Assembly (NCBI RefSeq): GCF_026151205.1
Contig: NC_087080.1
Span: 14,579,337-14,643,336 of the forward strand
Direction of reading: 5' to 3'
DNA length: 64,000 bases
Source: Bolinopsis microptera
Lineage: Eukaryota > Ctenophora > Tentaculata > Lobata > Bolinopsidae
Below are positions 1-12,591 of this stretch, piece by piece. The stretch's first letter is position 1. Each line of letters opens with the position of its first letter. The notes beneath the pieces were generated by a model. That model had not been told where the DNA came from. It made no database searches and was given only the letters and a program-made list of their open reading frames with translations. The translations under genes were made by a program, and so were the position numbers.

Positions 1-410
1 GCAAAAAATATTTTTTCGACCTCGGACCCCCCCCCCCCCCTGTGACCTTAACTGTGTGTTAACAGTGCGTTATGTGTCCGTCTACGTATAACCGAATTGC
101 CCTAACTTAGCTAGGCTGTTATTGGAAAATATTGAGTGTCTTCTATTATTTACTCTTACCTAAAACATTCTCTCATTCGCAACAAATACTTTAGCACATA
201 CCAAAGTTCCCAACCTTTGTAGTTGTACAACTCAAAGCATATTATAGACATCATTGCGAATTAACTCATCCAAGGAAACTATGAAAGCTGACAATCAACT
301 GTAATGTCTTCCGAGTGTCAAATGTCTAGAGCTGTGAGCACTGATCAGACTGAGTCTGATACATTGTTCTTTTTGTTCTAAAACACAAAGATACAAATTT
401 AATACTCGAC
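1..410. other. Non-coding left edge, no gene seen
   Basis: I see no supported exon here. A run of about 14 C lies near position 28. If the LRR gene to the right extends past its proposed stop, its 3' exons could lie in this stretch or beyond the window edge. Confidence 0.4.
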
Positions 411-1931
411 TTAGTGACTCGGCTGATAATGAAGCAGTTGAGGTTGCTTGTGTTTGTCGTACGCTCTTTTCAGAATGGCCACTGTCAAGAACAAATGGGA
501 CGACAAAACTTACAATCAGCCCAAATATAAATATAGGGTCTTCAATTTAATTATAACTCTAAAATTAAAATTAAATCAAAGTCTATAACAGAACATTAAA
601 TACCTGCTGGGTATGCCATGTTTGACGGTAGAGTTTTAATCTCGTTAGCTGTTAATACCAGAACTCTCAGTCTCTCAATGAGCCCTATGTTCAGTATTCC
701 ACTATGTGATATCTGAAGAGTTTAGTGAGGTTACTACCATTCAGACGTTTTGGTTATATTCACAAAACTGAATTGCACTGCTCACAAAAGTTGAGAGGAC
801 ATTAGAGTTACAAGAGTTACAATAGTTACAAGAGTTACAAGAGTTACAAGAGTTACACATTAATAAGATTTAGTATTTATTGTAAACTCTCCCCCAATAA
901 CCTGATTGTAAGACAGATCCAAAGTGTCGAGATGTAGGAAGTGGTTCGGTGACAGTTTAACTTTACTCAAACTGTTAAACTGGAACTGAATCTCCCGAAC
1001 CATGGGAAACGAGGAGAGACACTGAAAATAATGTTATTATCAGTAGTAATTTAGTAGAAGTTATCATAATATTTTTTTTTTTTTAATAAAAAAAAATCAT
1101 AATATTTCAATACGTACTATCATGACACTATTTGCCATCAATCAATTCGACGGTTCTGAAAAGATGACAAATGATAACCGGAAAATAAAAACTAAAAAGT
1201 CAGATCTTAATTGATTATTATTGTGAGTTATACCTCCAACTTCAAATTGTTTTCGGCTGCGTTGATGTGGAACAAGTTGATGAATAAGTCAAAATCATCT
1301 TCCTTAGCCGCATTCAAACCTGTAAGAAGAATGTTCAATGTTTTATAGGACTAGAAGTATTATATTTTTGTTCTTAAATTGCTTAGAATTGTATGCAGTG
1401 AAGCATGATATACAAGAAGTGAAACAGCGATGCAATATCAGATTCGGTAAACAACTAAAACCAATGAAGGTGCCAAGCTTGATTGTTACTTCCACAATAT
1501 CTGAGCTTCTAGACTCTTCCAAATCCATCGCTCATAATAATCAAACCGAACAGTACCTTGGTTGGAGATATCTATACTACAGATATCTTGTGGGTCGTCT
1601 AACTTAGCACAGTTCAGTAGGTAGTACCCGTCCAATATCTTCTCCCCTAACTGTTTCTCAGCCTCCTGTGACTCCTTGCATTATTTTATCAGTTCCCCGA
1701 TTAATAACAATAGTTTTGGTATTATTAAACACGGACGAGACATCAACAGAAACGTTCATATTCCGTAAAACTCGGAACAGTTTCAGTCCCTAAACATAAT
1801 AATTTCTCCGTGATGCACGAACAAGGTATTACCAACCTGTTGCCTATGCTGGATGTAGTCCTGGTCGTAGAGGAGGAAGCTGTGATACCTCCGGTGTTGG
1901 GCTTCCTGGTGCTCTACCAGCCATGCTCCAC
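411..1931 (-). CDS. Leucine-rich-repeat protein, XRRA1-like (partial 5' end)
   Basis: Six phase-compatible exons on the minus strand: 1837-1931, 1557-1674, 1234-1319, 902-1021, 604-712 and, less surely, a short terminal exon 411-481 ending in TAA. Borders follow GT-AG. The joined peptide starts with GAWLVEHQEAQ, continues with LDDPQDICSIDISNQG and FHINAAENNLKLE, and then shows LRR units such as HLDTLDLSYNQ and LRVLVLTANEIKTLP. This order matches my memory of XRRA1 (X-ray radiation resistance associated 1), an LRR protein of unclear biochemical role. The N-terminal exon upstream of 1931 was not found. The terminal exon is weak because XRRA1 proteins are normally much longer, so this copy is truncated or continues off the window. 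The exon structure is firm and the family name is moderate. Confidence 0.6.
806..858. repeat. 10-bp tandem repeat in an LRR-gene intron
   Basis: About five copies of a GAGTTACAAG-like unit lie in the intron between exons 902-1021 and 604-712 of the LRR gene. No function is apparent. Confidence 0.7.
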
Positions 1932-3913
1932 CTGGGATAGAGAGTTTCAACTAAACTATATGTTCTCTCTCAGTTACCTTCTTGACTACAGAGGTTATTT
2001 CAGTTATTGGAAATGTTCATTGTTTTCTGAATTCCTGCTACATTTTTATTTGAATTGTGATCACTTTAAACTCAATACAATTTCTGGCAGATTCTTTAAT
2101 GTTGACGTCTTATTGGTTCAAGATAAACAGTAAACAGTCAAAGTACAGTGTATTCAATCGTAAACTTAACATTCGTTTATTATCGACTGATGATCATCTC
2201 ACATTGAATTTTTCATAATACCACGACTTGCAAAAACGATGTGCACGCAAATTTACAATCTCACATGTTCTGTAATTTCACATGCACGAACGTGATTGGA
2301 TAAACCTCTGGGTAGATAACGAGATCTGTACGGAATTAAAGAATCCAGCTCCATCAGTAGCACAAATAAACGAACAAACAAATAGCGGACAATGATTTGA
2401 ACTGAGCATCTTATGACAAATTTTAATTACTATCGCGTCGGTCGGATAGGTAACTTAAGCTGTGCTAACAGAGTAACGGTGTAACAATATAAAAGTGATC
2501 CTTAAATAGAAAGTTTAAAGAAGTCACTGCTTAATGAATGCTAGTGTGGTTTTGATACGACGACAGGATGTTAAAGCAACATTCTTATTCAGTTAATTAA
2601 CTGTTTAAATATCTGTTTAAACGTGATCAATACGTGAAACATATTAAGATTTATGAAAAGTAACAAGTAAAGATAAAGGATTTTATAACTTAAAATGTTT
2701 AATCAGTGTTGTACGGTTGATGATTTAATTTATTGTGTGAGCACCGCACTCCACCAACTCTTGAATCAGCAAATTATTAAGACAATAGATATAGTACTTT
2801 TACATAATAGGGGGTTTTGAACTGGAAATATTTCAAGAAGAGAAAGTACAATCAATATTCGGTGCAGAAAAATTCGAGCCAGACCAATCTAAATCGTGAG
2901 GCTTATTAATGAATCCGTACAAAATCCGTACGAAATTTCTAATCATCGGTATTCAGTACTGTGTTTGAATCTCCTTCCAAACTCAACAATCAGCCTTCAT
3001 ATATTAATGGTTTCCCTAACCTCCACCAGTTTATAATTGTATCACCAATTTAAAAACTTTTCTCCGTTAAAACCTTATTTTACCAATAATAACAACAATA
3101 AATCTTAAAATGAAGCAGTGGGACAACAATAAACCGTGGGAAACAATGAAATGATAGTACGCTTGTATTTCGCCCGCACGGATAGAAACTGAGACAATTG
3201 CCAGGGACTAACCAGTAACCATGCTAGAGTGGTTTAAAAATACAACAATTAAATTCTAACTCCTCCAGGGCAGGTATATATGAGAATTTTGTCTCTCTCA
3301 CACACTAGTTGGAGTGGGTATAATCACAATATTCTGGCTATTTGCCAAGTTTAATGTACCTTCAGTTAGTATCTGCTTCTTGCGGGTGAGAGAGTGAGCG
3401 GGAAACGCGGGGATCAGTCCATCAAACGCGGGTAGAAAGTCTGCTGTGTGCAGTTCAGTCATTTTCAAGTCATGTCATCCTATTTTGAGGCCCTACGAGG
3501 AGTGTGCTAAGGTTATGATTTAAATTTACTGGATACACACGGGGATATAGTATGGTATGGTAAAAACAAATAGTTTTAAAATCACCATATAAAGTTAGCT
3601 ATATATCTCGGTGAATTAATTTCCTTTTTTCGGTCATCAGAATTCAAAATTGGTCTCTTGAATACGTCATGTCGTAAAGTGGTCGTCAAATGCCAGTGTG
3701 AATTAAGTGATGAATATCAGGACAACACATAAACTTCCTTAAACTCGTGATCAAACACAACCTTTTATTTGTCCACCAATTAGTCCATTGTTTAAGTCGA
3801 ACTATCCAAAGCAAATCCTATGGTATAATTGGGTATGACCATTACACTGGATCATGGTTTGAGAAAGAGTGGTCGTGATACTAGTTCATTGGCACATTTA
3901 TTTTGGTTTGAAA
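1932..3913. other. Intergenic gap between divergent genes
   Basis: This 2-kb AT-rich stretch separates the LRR gene (-) from the membrane glycoprotein gene (+). I see no convincing exon in either direction. It probably contains the 5' exon of the LRR gene and both promoters, but nothing specific can be pointed to. Confidence 0.4.
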
Positions 3914-6900
3914 ATGAGGGCTTCGTTTTTAACGATTTTAATGGTTCTTGTTGGAGATATATTATGTGCAGATCAACCTACAATCGCTACAAACCAGTCT
4001 ACAGTCCCTGCAGACCAACCTACAGCACCTACAAACCAAACAGTTTCTTCAGAACAGCCGTTCTTGCCACCCAAAGGAAAATTCAACTGTACATCAGCTG
4101 ATATACGGACTGGGCAACCAAGTTTGGTAAACGAATCAGGGAAACTAATAGCTATAGAAACCTTTGAATGTGAGTATGATCAAGTCGAGTAGTCTGTCAT
4201 CTTTTATAGTATACTGTACAGGGGGGGGGCCGGGGGGGCAAGTAAGTACACATTCACTGGATCCTATAACACAGCTGCGACACCGTAATTGGGCTTTCTG
4301 AATGAATGCACGATACCCATAATCAGTGCGGATCTAGTGTCAACCCAATCACCTTTGGATTTGTTTGGAGAGGCGAATCATAAACAGTTTATAAGGCTCT
4401 ATCAAATCACCTGATACACTAGATTTATACTATCTGAGTAGCGATAGCTCTCGTATTTTCAGGATAAGTGTGTTTTAAGTGACTTCCCCCCCCCCCCCCC
4501 TCCCCCCGCGCCGCTGTATAAATTATCATTTGATCAGTAAATTGATGACACAAGGATGTGATTGACAGAAGGTTTTACGAATTTTGATAAAAATCGTACA
4601 TCTCAAATGCGTAATTCTCTCATGAGCAAGACTCAATAATGGCCAAGTTTTGGTAATTAATGCGCCAAATACATAAAATTGTTCGAAAATGTCGCGCAAA
4701 TCCACAGCAACCGATTTCCTAAAATATCTTGCAAATTTTCAAAGTGTTTTAGTCTGATTTTTAATTTACCACATTAACAAACTTCTCGTATAAAAACATG
4801 CAGTGTGTTGTCCCTTTTCTAAATTCTGCTGACGAAACATGTTTAGTGTTCACATCCCTGAATTATGGACATGATGTTGATTGTTACACGGTTAAATCCA
4901 GCGTCCCTTGAAGTTATAGATAAACGAATGCTTGTTCCTCCTGTTTGGTTTGTAAGCAGCTGGACCAGGTGAAATGTGCTTGTAGGGCTCCAAGGCCGTT
5001 CCTCGGGGGAGGGTTGACAGAAAGTTAGCACTAGCCACGTCAGACTTCTTGGGACCGGTGTAGTTCACTATGTCGTAAGCTCCAGGTCCTGGCTGAGGTT
5101 TTGCTTTGGGTAGTGGCATAGCAGGGGCGGAGATGGCGAGATAGTGTAGTCGGTAGAATGGAGTAGCATCTGAATCTTCTGCGATGTACGGGTCGTATGC
5201 ACCAGGACCGGGTACCTCAGAGTCTAGGTGTAGCTCCTTCAAATCTCGCTTTACTTTGGACTTGAAGACTGAAGACATAGGGTTGACGCTACTCTTGATG
5301 ACGTTGTCCTTTACCTCGTAACTGCCCGGAGCGGGGAAGTCTGACTTTAGAGTCGTTGTTAGGGCATCTCGTTTAGTGCGGGATTTGAAACTTGCAAACG
5401 CTGACGGAGCGGTACGGATTGGTACGACTGGGTTGTACTGATTTGGTGGTGGTCCCGTGAATTCCTGCCTCTTTTCCACACAAATCGGTTTGTGGAAGGC
5501 ACTTGTAACTGCTCTGTTAAAATCTGTTTTGGGTGATATGTGATCGTAAGAACCAGGCCCAACTCCTATCTCCGATCTCCTGCCCTGAAACCGCTTGGTT
5601 GACGAAGCAAAAGATCCCAGTCCTTTCTTTGACCAGCTCGTTTTACCATCTTGATTACTCAACATTTGCTGCTGATTCGTATATGATCCTGGGCCTGGGT
5701 TTTCTGTGATGTAATCATAGTCACTGAATCGACAAGATCGGGAGTTAAAGCCTTTCTTCTCGTTGTTAACGATGACGTAGGTTTGATATTTAGAGGGAAT
5801 AGAGGGCGGATCTCGAAGAGGTCGAGAACCTGTTAGGATGCGGCCCCCTGGACGACTTCCTGTAGTCACCCCTCCTGCGCTAACTGGGGCCATACCTAGA
5901 AATATAAGGGTTACGAAACAGTTTACAGTGTAACATTTTACTTAAAATTATATATAAAAATCACGTACAATAACAAATTTTAATGAACGATCGGATCATT
6001 TTAGGACCGATACAAATTTAATAACTATAGCGAGTATTTGTAGAAGGAGCGCTTCAGCTGTTATTAACAGCACAGCACTTATAAAAAAGCACCTAAATCT
6101 AAAACATTTATCTTCAGTCCCAGGATTAACTGAGGGGAGCTCAGTATGTTATCTGAGAGATGCAGAAGTGGATGGACTTAACATGACGTTGCAGTACAGA
6201 GTGACAATAGAGAATATTACAGCAACATACAGGTATAAAACCCAAGTATGAGGCCCAACTTGTGTTACCGACCTTTACATCTTGTTTTGTTAAAGTAGTT
6301 AAAGTAAGATGGTCATAAGTTTTGATGTTCGGTTTTTCCCCCTGAAATATCAAATATTTGTTCAGTGTGAAAGACGAGTACAAGTTTGGAATTCCCCAAC
6401 TAGACGCCACATGCACATGCCAATGCACTAAAGGTACGGAGGCAACTGATTGTCCTAAACTTGACAGATGCTCAGACGATGATATCAATTGTGTTGAGTG
6501 GAACGATCTTTCTGACAATACCAAGGTAAGTAGGCTGTTAGATTCCTTATTTCCTGATAAACTTGGCATTCAGATCACTGAATATTCTAATTCTACACCC
6601 TATTAGATATTACACATAGAATCATAGGTATTAAGCTGGAAATTACATTCAACTTATAACACATTTTTTAGGGGTGTTTTCTGGATGCAGTCAAGCAAGT
6701 AGCAGGACGATCTCGAATATGCTGCAAAATATTCGTGACCTCCGACGAAACTTATACAAGCTACAAGATAAACCAAACAAGACCCACAGTATCTGCCAGG
6801 GTGAGGACCTCTGTCTATCTTCATGAATCTGATCACCTTCTTTATACCAGTACTCATAGGTTCAGTACTACTGGCACTTCAGGAAGTACTCAAATCGAAG

Positions 6901-7940
6901 GTATAAGCGCTTCACTAACACCTACTTCTATCACCACCAATGAGATTCCTGCTTTTGAAAATGAAAGGTATTATAACTCCGAGAAAGATGGCAATGTTCT
7001 GACCACTGAAGAGTTAATGAATCCAAAAGATAAGAATGAAGTCACTAGGTTTGGCTGGTTGAAAGTTACTCAATATCAAGAGTTTCAATGGAAAAGGAGA
7101 CAATTCAAAAGATATTTCAACGCAACTGTTCAGGATTGTGCTGAGAGCGAGCTGAGGCCACGTTTTTACGGGACCCACTCATCTCCACCCGCCTACCAAA
7201 CACTTCAATCTAAATACTCAACAAAAGTCTCTTCTATTAAAAGAAATACAGAGGGAAAAATAGAAGTGAATTCTTTGAAGTCCGTGATTGACCTCAGTTT
7301 GGTACAAAAGAAGCAGGATTTCATTCTTCATACAGATGTAGTCTCCAAAGTAACAAACTTCACAGCTGTTCTATTCATGGACAAGAACAGTAATCGCTAC
7401 CTCAACATCTCCCTCACTGACACTAATGGTCTATTGAGGGGTCATTTGAGAGCAGGAAACAAAAGCGAGGTTTTCCGTCTACTTTTACAAGAGGGGACAC
7501 TAGAACACATCCAGCCTATCGCAGTGGAGTGTGTGGATAATGACACAACTCTGTGCCTTGAGGCTGTCTGGGGAACAAAAAGTAATCTTTCTAGCAAGTG
7601 TATTGATGTTAAGTGTGAAACTATTGCCCTTGACACCGCAGAAAAGAAAAATTCTACGATAGATTACACAATTGGTGAAAAAGAAAGCATTCTAAGCCCA
7701 CGTTCATGGCTGAAGTTTGCGAATCCGGCTGAGTGGTTCAATGGAATTGACAGTGCTGCGGAGGGTTTTATAATCGCTGTAGTTGTTATCCTTATCATCA
7801 TACTGCTGTCTTTCATCATCTGCTTCATAAGGTGCTTTTGTTGTTTTTATAAGTGCTGTAGATGCTGCAAGAAGTGCAAGAAGAAACGCAACAGAAACGA
7901 ATATAATGGACACGAAGTCTTTCAAGGGACTGACTTGTAA
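3914..7940 (+). CDS. Type I membrane glycoprotein, candidate EFF-1/AFF-1-like cell fusogen
   Basis: Four exons, 3914-4169, 6118-6232, 6366-6525 and 6672-7940, join in phase to 599 residues. The start gives a signal peptide (MRASFLTILMVLVGDILCAD) and a Thr/Pro/Gln-rich stretch. A Cys-rich region follows, with CTCQC, further spaced Cys, GCF and ICC motifs, then a long ectodomain with many N-glycosylation sequons. A hydrophobic segment runs from about residue 545 (FIIAVVVILIIILLSFIICF). The short tail is rich in Cys and Lys. Length, topology and the C-x-C-x-C/CC pattern resemble the EFF-1/AFF-1 class II fold somatic fusogens of nematodes, arthropods and ctenophores. I cannot confirm this without a profile or structure search, so another Cys-rich receptor family is possible. 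The 1.9-kb first intron holds the STPG1-like gene on the other strand. Confidence 0.6.
4892..5893 (-). CDS. STPG1: Sperm-tail PG-rich repeat protein, STPG1-like
   Basis: This is an intronless coding region of 333 residues. It carries a series of PGP-x-Y repeats: NPGPGSY, GVGPGSYD, PPPNQY, FPAPGSYE, VPGPGAYD, QPGPGAYD and SPGPAAY. Such SHIPPO/STPGR repeats mark proteins associated with axonemal microtubules in sperm tails and cilia. Spacing and length fit STPG1. An acceptor-like TTTCTAG ends 2 nt before the ATG, so the 5' end is probably spliced, in cis or in trans. The gene lies antisense inside intron 1 of the membrane glycoprotein gene, which might suggest shared germline expression but does not prove it. 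Confidence 0.88.
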   Translation of the reverse strand: MAPVSAGGVTTGSRPGGRILTGSRPLRDPPSIPSKYQTYVIVNNEKKGFNSRSCRFSDYDYITENPGPGSYTNQQQMLSNQDGKTSWSKKGLGSFASSTKRFQGRRSEIGVGPGSYDHISPKTDFNRAVTSAFHKPICVEKRQEFTGPPPNQYNPVVPIRTAPSAFASFKSRTKRDALTTTLKSDFPAPGSYEVKDNVIKSSVNPMSSVFKSKVKRDLKELHLDSEVPGPGAYDPYIAEDSDATPFYRLHYLAISAPAMPLPKAKPQPGPGAYDIVNYTGPKKSDVASANFLSTLPRGTALEPYKHISPGPAAYKPNRRNKHSFIYNFKGRWI

Positions 7941-8391
7941 TAATGAAGCACAAAACTGTTCATATAAAAACTTTTAAACAACTTCTTTGATAACAAAAAA
8001 TCTGATATCATGCACACAATTGTGATGTATAACTTTCAGATCTCGAAAGAAATACCAGAGATTAAAATACTGGACATAAAATCGTTTGTTTTTTAATCAA
8101 CTCTTCCTGGTCTTATCGAAACGCAACATAATAATAATGTAATCTGACAGTTTAAATTAATCTTTAATTATATTATGGCACTTTCATTTCACAGAGTTTT
8201 AACTTTTCATTCTGATGGTTTTTAAAATTTTTAATGAACACTTCAAGGTGTTTGCAGTGTGTGGTTAATCTACAGATGACTTTTATATCAATTCTCACTT
8301 CTTTGACATCAAATATGTACATTATTTATATTACACCTAAAAAATGGTACAATCAGCACAAAATAATAATATGCAAGGTAATATTTGAAGT

Positions 8392-9402
8392 TCACATGTA
8401 CGGGAAAAGTCTGATCTCCAAAGGCCAAATGAGTTCTTGGTCGAGAACGACGTCCAAGGGTTTGGTGTACTTCTCTACATAATCTATTGTAGAAAATAGG
8501 GACTTGTCGCTTGATATATGTTCAATAATTTCTTCTGCTGTGGAAATTAGTATTTTCAGAATTAGTTAATCATCTGAGTAAACTGTATTAACAGGCCTCA
8601 GAAGTAATGATATCAAAATCTTAAAATTCGAAGAGCACTAAAAGCAACAACTTTGGCGCATAATTCTCCTTCAAATACAATGCATGTAAGTTTTTAAAAC
8701 AAATTAATCATAGGATTGAACTTTTAACTTACAAACGATGAGTTGGGTCTGAGATGAAATCATTGTTTCACATCGAGCTCTATAGTTGACTTTAGGAACA
8801 TTGTGATTCACATATTCTGATAAGGAAACTGTTTGCTTTATCGTGTTGATGATCACCTGTTCAGATTAAGAATTAAACAAAATTGGTCAATAATAATAAT
8901 AATTAAACAATAATTTGATCATAGAATAGTTCATGAGTAGGCAAACCTGTGATATAGAGTCACTAGTTTCGTGTTTCTGTTCAAGTGGCCTGATGGGTAG
9001 TGCTGCATCAGCCCACCCATGCTGGAACAAACGAGTTTGTACATTTTCTGTGAATGAAAGCACCATACTCTCCAAAACAATTTCAGACAAGTTTGTATTG
9101 ATTTCTTGCATAAAAAGCATTATGATTTCCTGAGAGGATTCAAGACAGAATAGAGCATGTTGATTGTACATCAACAGAATTCCAGATGGAGGCTCTTGAG
9201 AAAGCTGACTTTGACAATGCTTCAGAAATTTGTCAATTGATGATCCTAGTGATTTTTTATCTTTCTTTTCAAGTCCACTGGCCAACTTTGAAGATATAAA
9301 GATCCTGTGAATCATCCCTTTCTTGTTTCCAATCCGCAACCTGTCCATCGCAACATCAAGCAATGAAAGGCGAGTTGATTCGTAAGCATCAATTTGAGAC
9401 AT
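8392..9402 (-). CDS. TEX47-like protein
   Basis: Three exons, 8947-9402, 8733-8856 and 8392-8537, join in phase to 241 residues ending in LFPYM and TGA. The ATG at 9402 is preferred because an acceptor-like ATTTAG ends 1 nt upstream of it. The protein contains a GILLMYNQHALFCLESS block and a later VQTRLFQHGWADAALPI block. These resemble TEX47 (C7orf62), a testis-expressed protein with a BLUF-like alpha/beta fold and no known enzymatic role. The gene converges on the membrane glycoprotein gene with about 450 bp between their stops. The exon model is strong and the family call rests on remembered similarity. Confidence 0.68.
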
Positions 9403-12400
9403 GCTAAATAAATTCAATTTAGTCTCAGACTGTTTTATCTTGATTAATAATCAAGTACAACCGTTGTGAAAGTTACCACTCGAACTAGAAAAATAGAATC
9501 AGAAACAGAATGTATAAAATACTGGAACATGAAGAAAACTTGATTATAGTCAATCATTATTTAACCAATCTGGGATACAAAAAGCTTCAGTTGTGGTGGG
9601 GGGAGGTTCCAAGGATGCCAAAAAGAGCTGACTTTTTAAGCCACTGAGTAGTACTTGACATGATGGTGATGATGATAAAAATATTATGTTATTTTATTCA
9701 TTTCAGCAAACTACTAGTTAAACTTAAGTCTAGACACAAACTGATATGCCAATAACATTTATTTCTGAACAGTAATCTGAAAGTAAAAGCTACAGAAAAG
9801 ATAAATTGCAGAGACAAGTAAGGAAAAACCGCAAGCTTATAAACGGAGGTTTATCAGACAACAAGGCCAGAGAAAAGGCTTATTACATAACATTGGACGG
9901 TACATTAGACAGCATATTAGTCAGTTGCCTTATGAATAATAATAATAATAATAATTCTATACTGTTACATAATTTAAAAATTATGGCCCCTTATTGTGGG
10001 CAGAGTATGTGTCTTTATTTAAGTGTCCTGATTTAAAATCATCTGAGTGACTGCATTGAAATAATTTAAGGAGAGTACCATAAAAACGTTAAAACAAAAG
10101 GAGTAACAACTAGAACATACTTATATTAATATCAACATTAGAACAAAATACAGTCACCTAATTCCCTTCTCCTACGGTTGAGTATAGAGGAACCATCTTT
10201 GGCGTGTATTAGGGACTTAGACCATTACAAATACCCTGCTGTAAGTTTGCAAGGTATGTGGACTAAGTGGGTCGAGAGTACTCGACTTGGAAGTGGGTGT
10301 TGAGAATTCTCAACTAAACTAGAAGATAATGATGTCCAGAAGATGAGGCAGTAGATGGAGTATGCCTTATGATCAAATGTCATAATCATTTGTTCTATTT
10401 GAAACAACCAAACAACAATGTAGTGTGATTGCAAATGTTATAAAACTATGTTTGTGCACGGCTTAGGCATTTAATCGTTACCATGGCTAAAGGTATAGTA
10501 TCATGATTGCTGTCGTCAATGATGTGATGACACCTGCATTATCCACAAGTTTATATTGAGCCAATATCTAAGGTATCCAGTGATCTTACTAATTTCTCTA
10601 CCAAATTTTGAGAAACAACAAAGCCTTAAATATTTTAAACAGGGCAATAACCGTGCTTAATCAAGCTAAAATGAAAAACTGATCATTTTTTAAAAGACCT
10701 TTGACCCCAAAATCAAAAACAACTTTTTTCAGAAAAGATATTGTTCGACATTTCAGTGTGACAACATAGTATTTATAATTTTAAAAATTTCTATCAAAAA
10801 TTCAAAACGTAAAAAACATAAATCTGAGGCAACAGTCTCGTCTCATATAAACGTCAATATAATAAAAACAATTGCAGTTTTTAGACAAATGACAAAGTGT
10901 TTAAACAATGTACATATAATATTACAATGACCCTATATAAGATCAAATATTCAGTATATTCCCCATTTAATTCACTTTTAATTTTGGACTTATAATTAAT
11001 TTTTCGCGTGAGACGGATAAGGGTTTAAAATTGTTTTTAAATTAATTAATTGACATTTGACAAAAAGCTGATTAAATTTAATTACATAATTTTGTGTTCA
11101 GTGTTGCAAATTATTTTCGTATAAAATTAACCATTGTTAATGGTTTGGCCCAGTGCGCGCTACTTCGTAGCACTTGCTGCATCGAGAAGTGCGGCGCGCG
11201 TTACTTCGAAGAAATTTAGACGAGTAACATTCGTCAAGTACAAAATCAATTGTCTTCATGTCAATTGAAGTTGATTGTATTTATTGAAGTTTTAGTAAAT
11301 GCTTAATTTGGCCTTCGTATTGGAATAAAGCTTGCGCTTGTTCATGCATAGTACAGGACTTCAAATACAACATTACAGACTATGCAAATGCTCTTTCGCC
11401 ATTACTTTCGATTCATGCCTTGCACGCTATTTTTCTCCACGGCGCTTTTTTTCACTGTTTGTATTTGTGAGAGCTATAAAGCTTGCAAATTTGTGAAAAC
11501 TGAACTAGCAAATTAAGTAGTTTGGCTTTTGTATTTTTAGCCTTTATTTGTACCGAATGGGTAATTATGAATTTAGTGCCACACTGAGTGCATTAAATTT
11601 AATATAAATACAGCGCAAAAATTAAATACAAAATTAAATCAGTTGCAGTAAAGTTTTATAACACGAATAATTAAAAAACAGAAAACACGATTCTTATGAT
11701 AAATTAACATAGTATTAAAGATTTTGTATTTAATTTATACTGAAAGGTACCTTTTTAATTCAAAGGTCACAATCTGTTTATTAAGCCCGGTCCGGGCAAT
11801 TAGCATTGAATCACTAACAATTAGGATTTTGACCTGAGTTGATCACTCAGCGAAACAAAGTTTCGTATAGTAAACACATACAGAGTTTCATACATTTTAG
11901 GAATTTATTTTATCAGGGTGTCCGACCTTTTAGTTGACAATTAGCCACTTTCGGATCTTTCTGAGTGAGCTGTTTGAAATCCATTATCAAGCGTAGAGAT
12001 ATAGCTTAAATGTATAACATTCGATTGTCCATCTTACAACTTTTAGCTAAAGGTTAAATATATAATCTTCCAAAATCGACCCAGCTCCTTGCACATCTTG
12101 ATGACGATATTGACTCAATACACAATGGCCATTAGAGTGAATTAAATTCAAAATATCGTATACTGAATTAATCTAGCACAGTGCATTGCGTCATTAAATG
12201 TTCAGATTTATTGGAAATTCCGAGCTGCATGTCTTCTGTGCTATTGCACATTGTTCAATAGGGCTCTATTCTTACAAGCCATTAGTTTTCTGTCTTGTTC
12301 GCCAAAGTCCTATAGGTTGAAGAAATGCAATAACAAATGGTAAAGAATATTCAAACAATATACACATAATATAGCAATGGCCAATTGGCTGACTATAAGG

Positions 12401-12591
12401 TCATGGCCTGAACTTTAATAGTCAAGTGATGCTAAAGCAGAGCACAAATATGTAATAAGTTAATAGATAAAAATACTGATTCAATGATTAAAATTATAGC
12501 TGTGAGTGTCAATAAATTACTGTGTCATAAAAAAAGGAACGATGTACACGTGATCTGAGATACCAATATCTCAATATCAAAAGGATAGTGT
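9403..12591. other. Intergenic, AT-rich, no gene seen
   Basis: About 3.2 kb without a supportable exon. It includes a short (AAT)n tract near 9938, a GC-rich spot near 11150-11205, and two divergent related segments near 10890-10940 and 12345-12400 that suggest decayed dispersed repeats. It probably includes 3' remains of the retroelement ending at 12592. Confidence 0.5.

Noticed and set aside
11140-11215. GC-rich hairpin-like patch that could be a tRNA or small RNA gene
   Set aside because: No cloverleaf, A/B box or anticodon arm could be fitted by eye.
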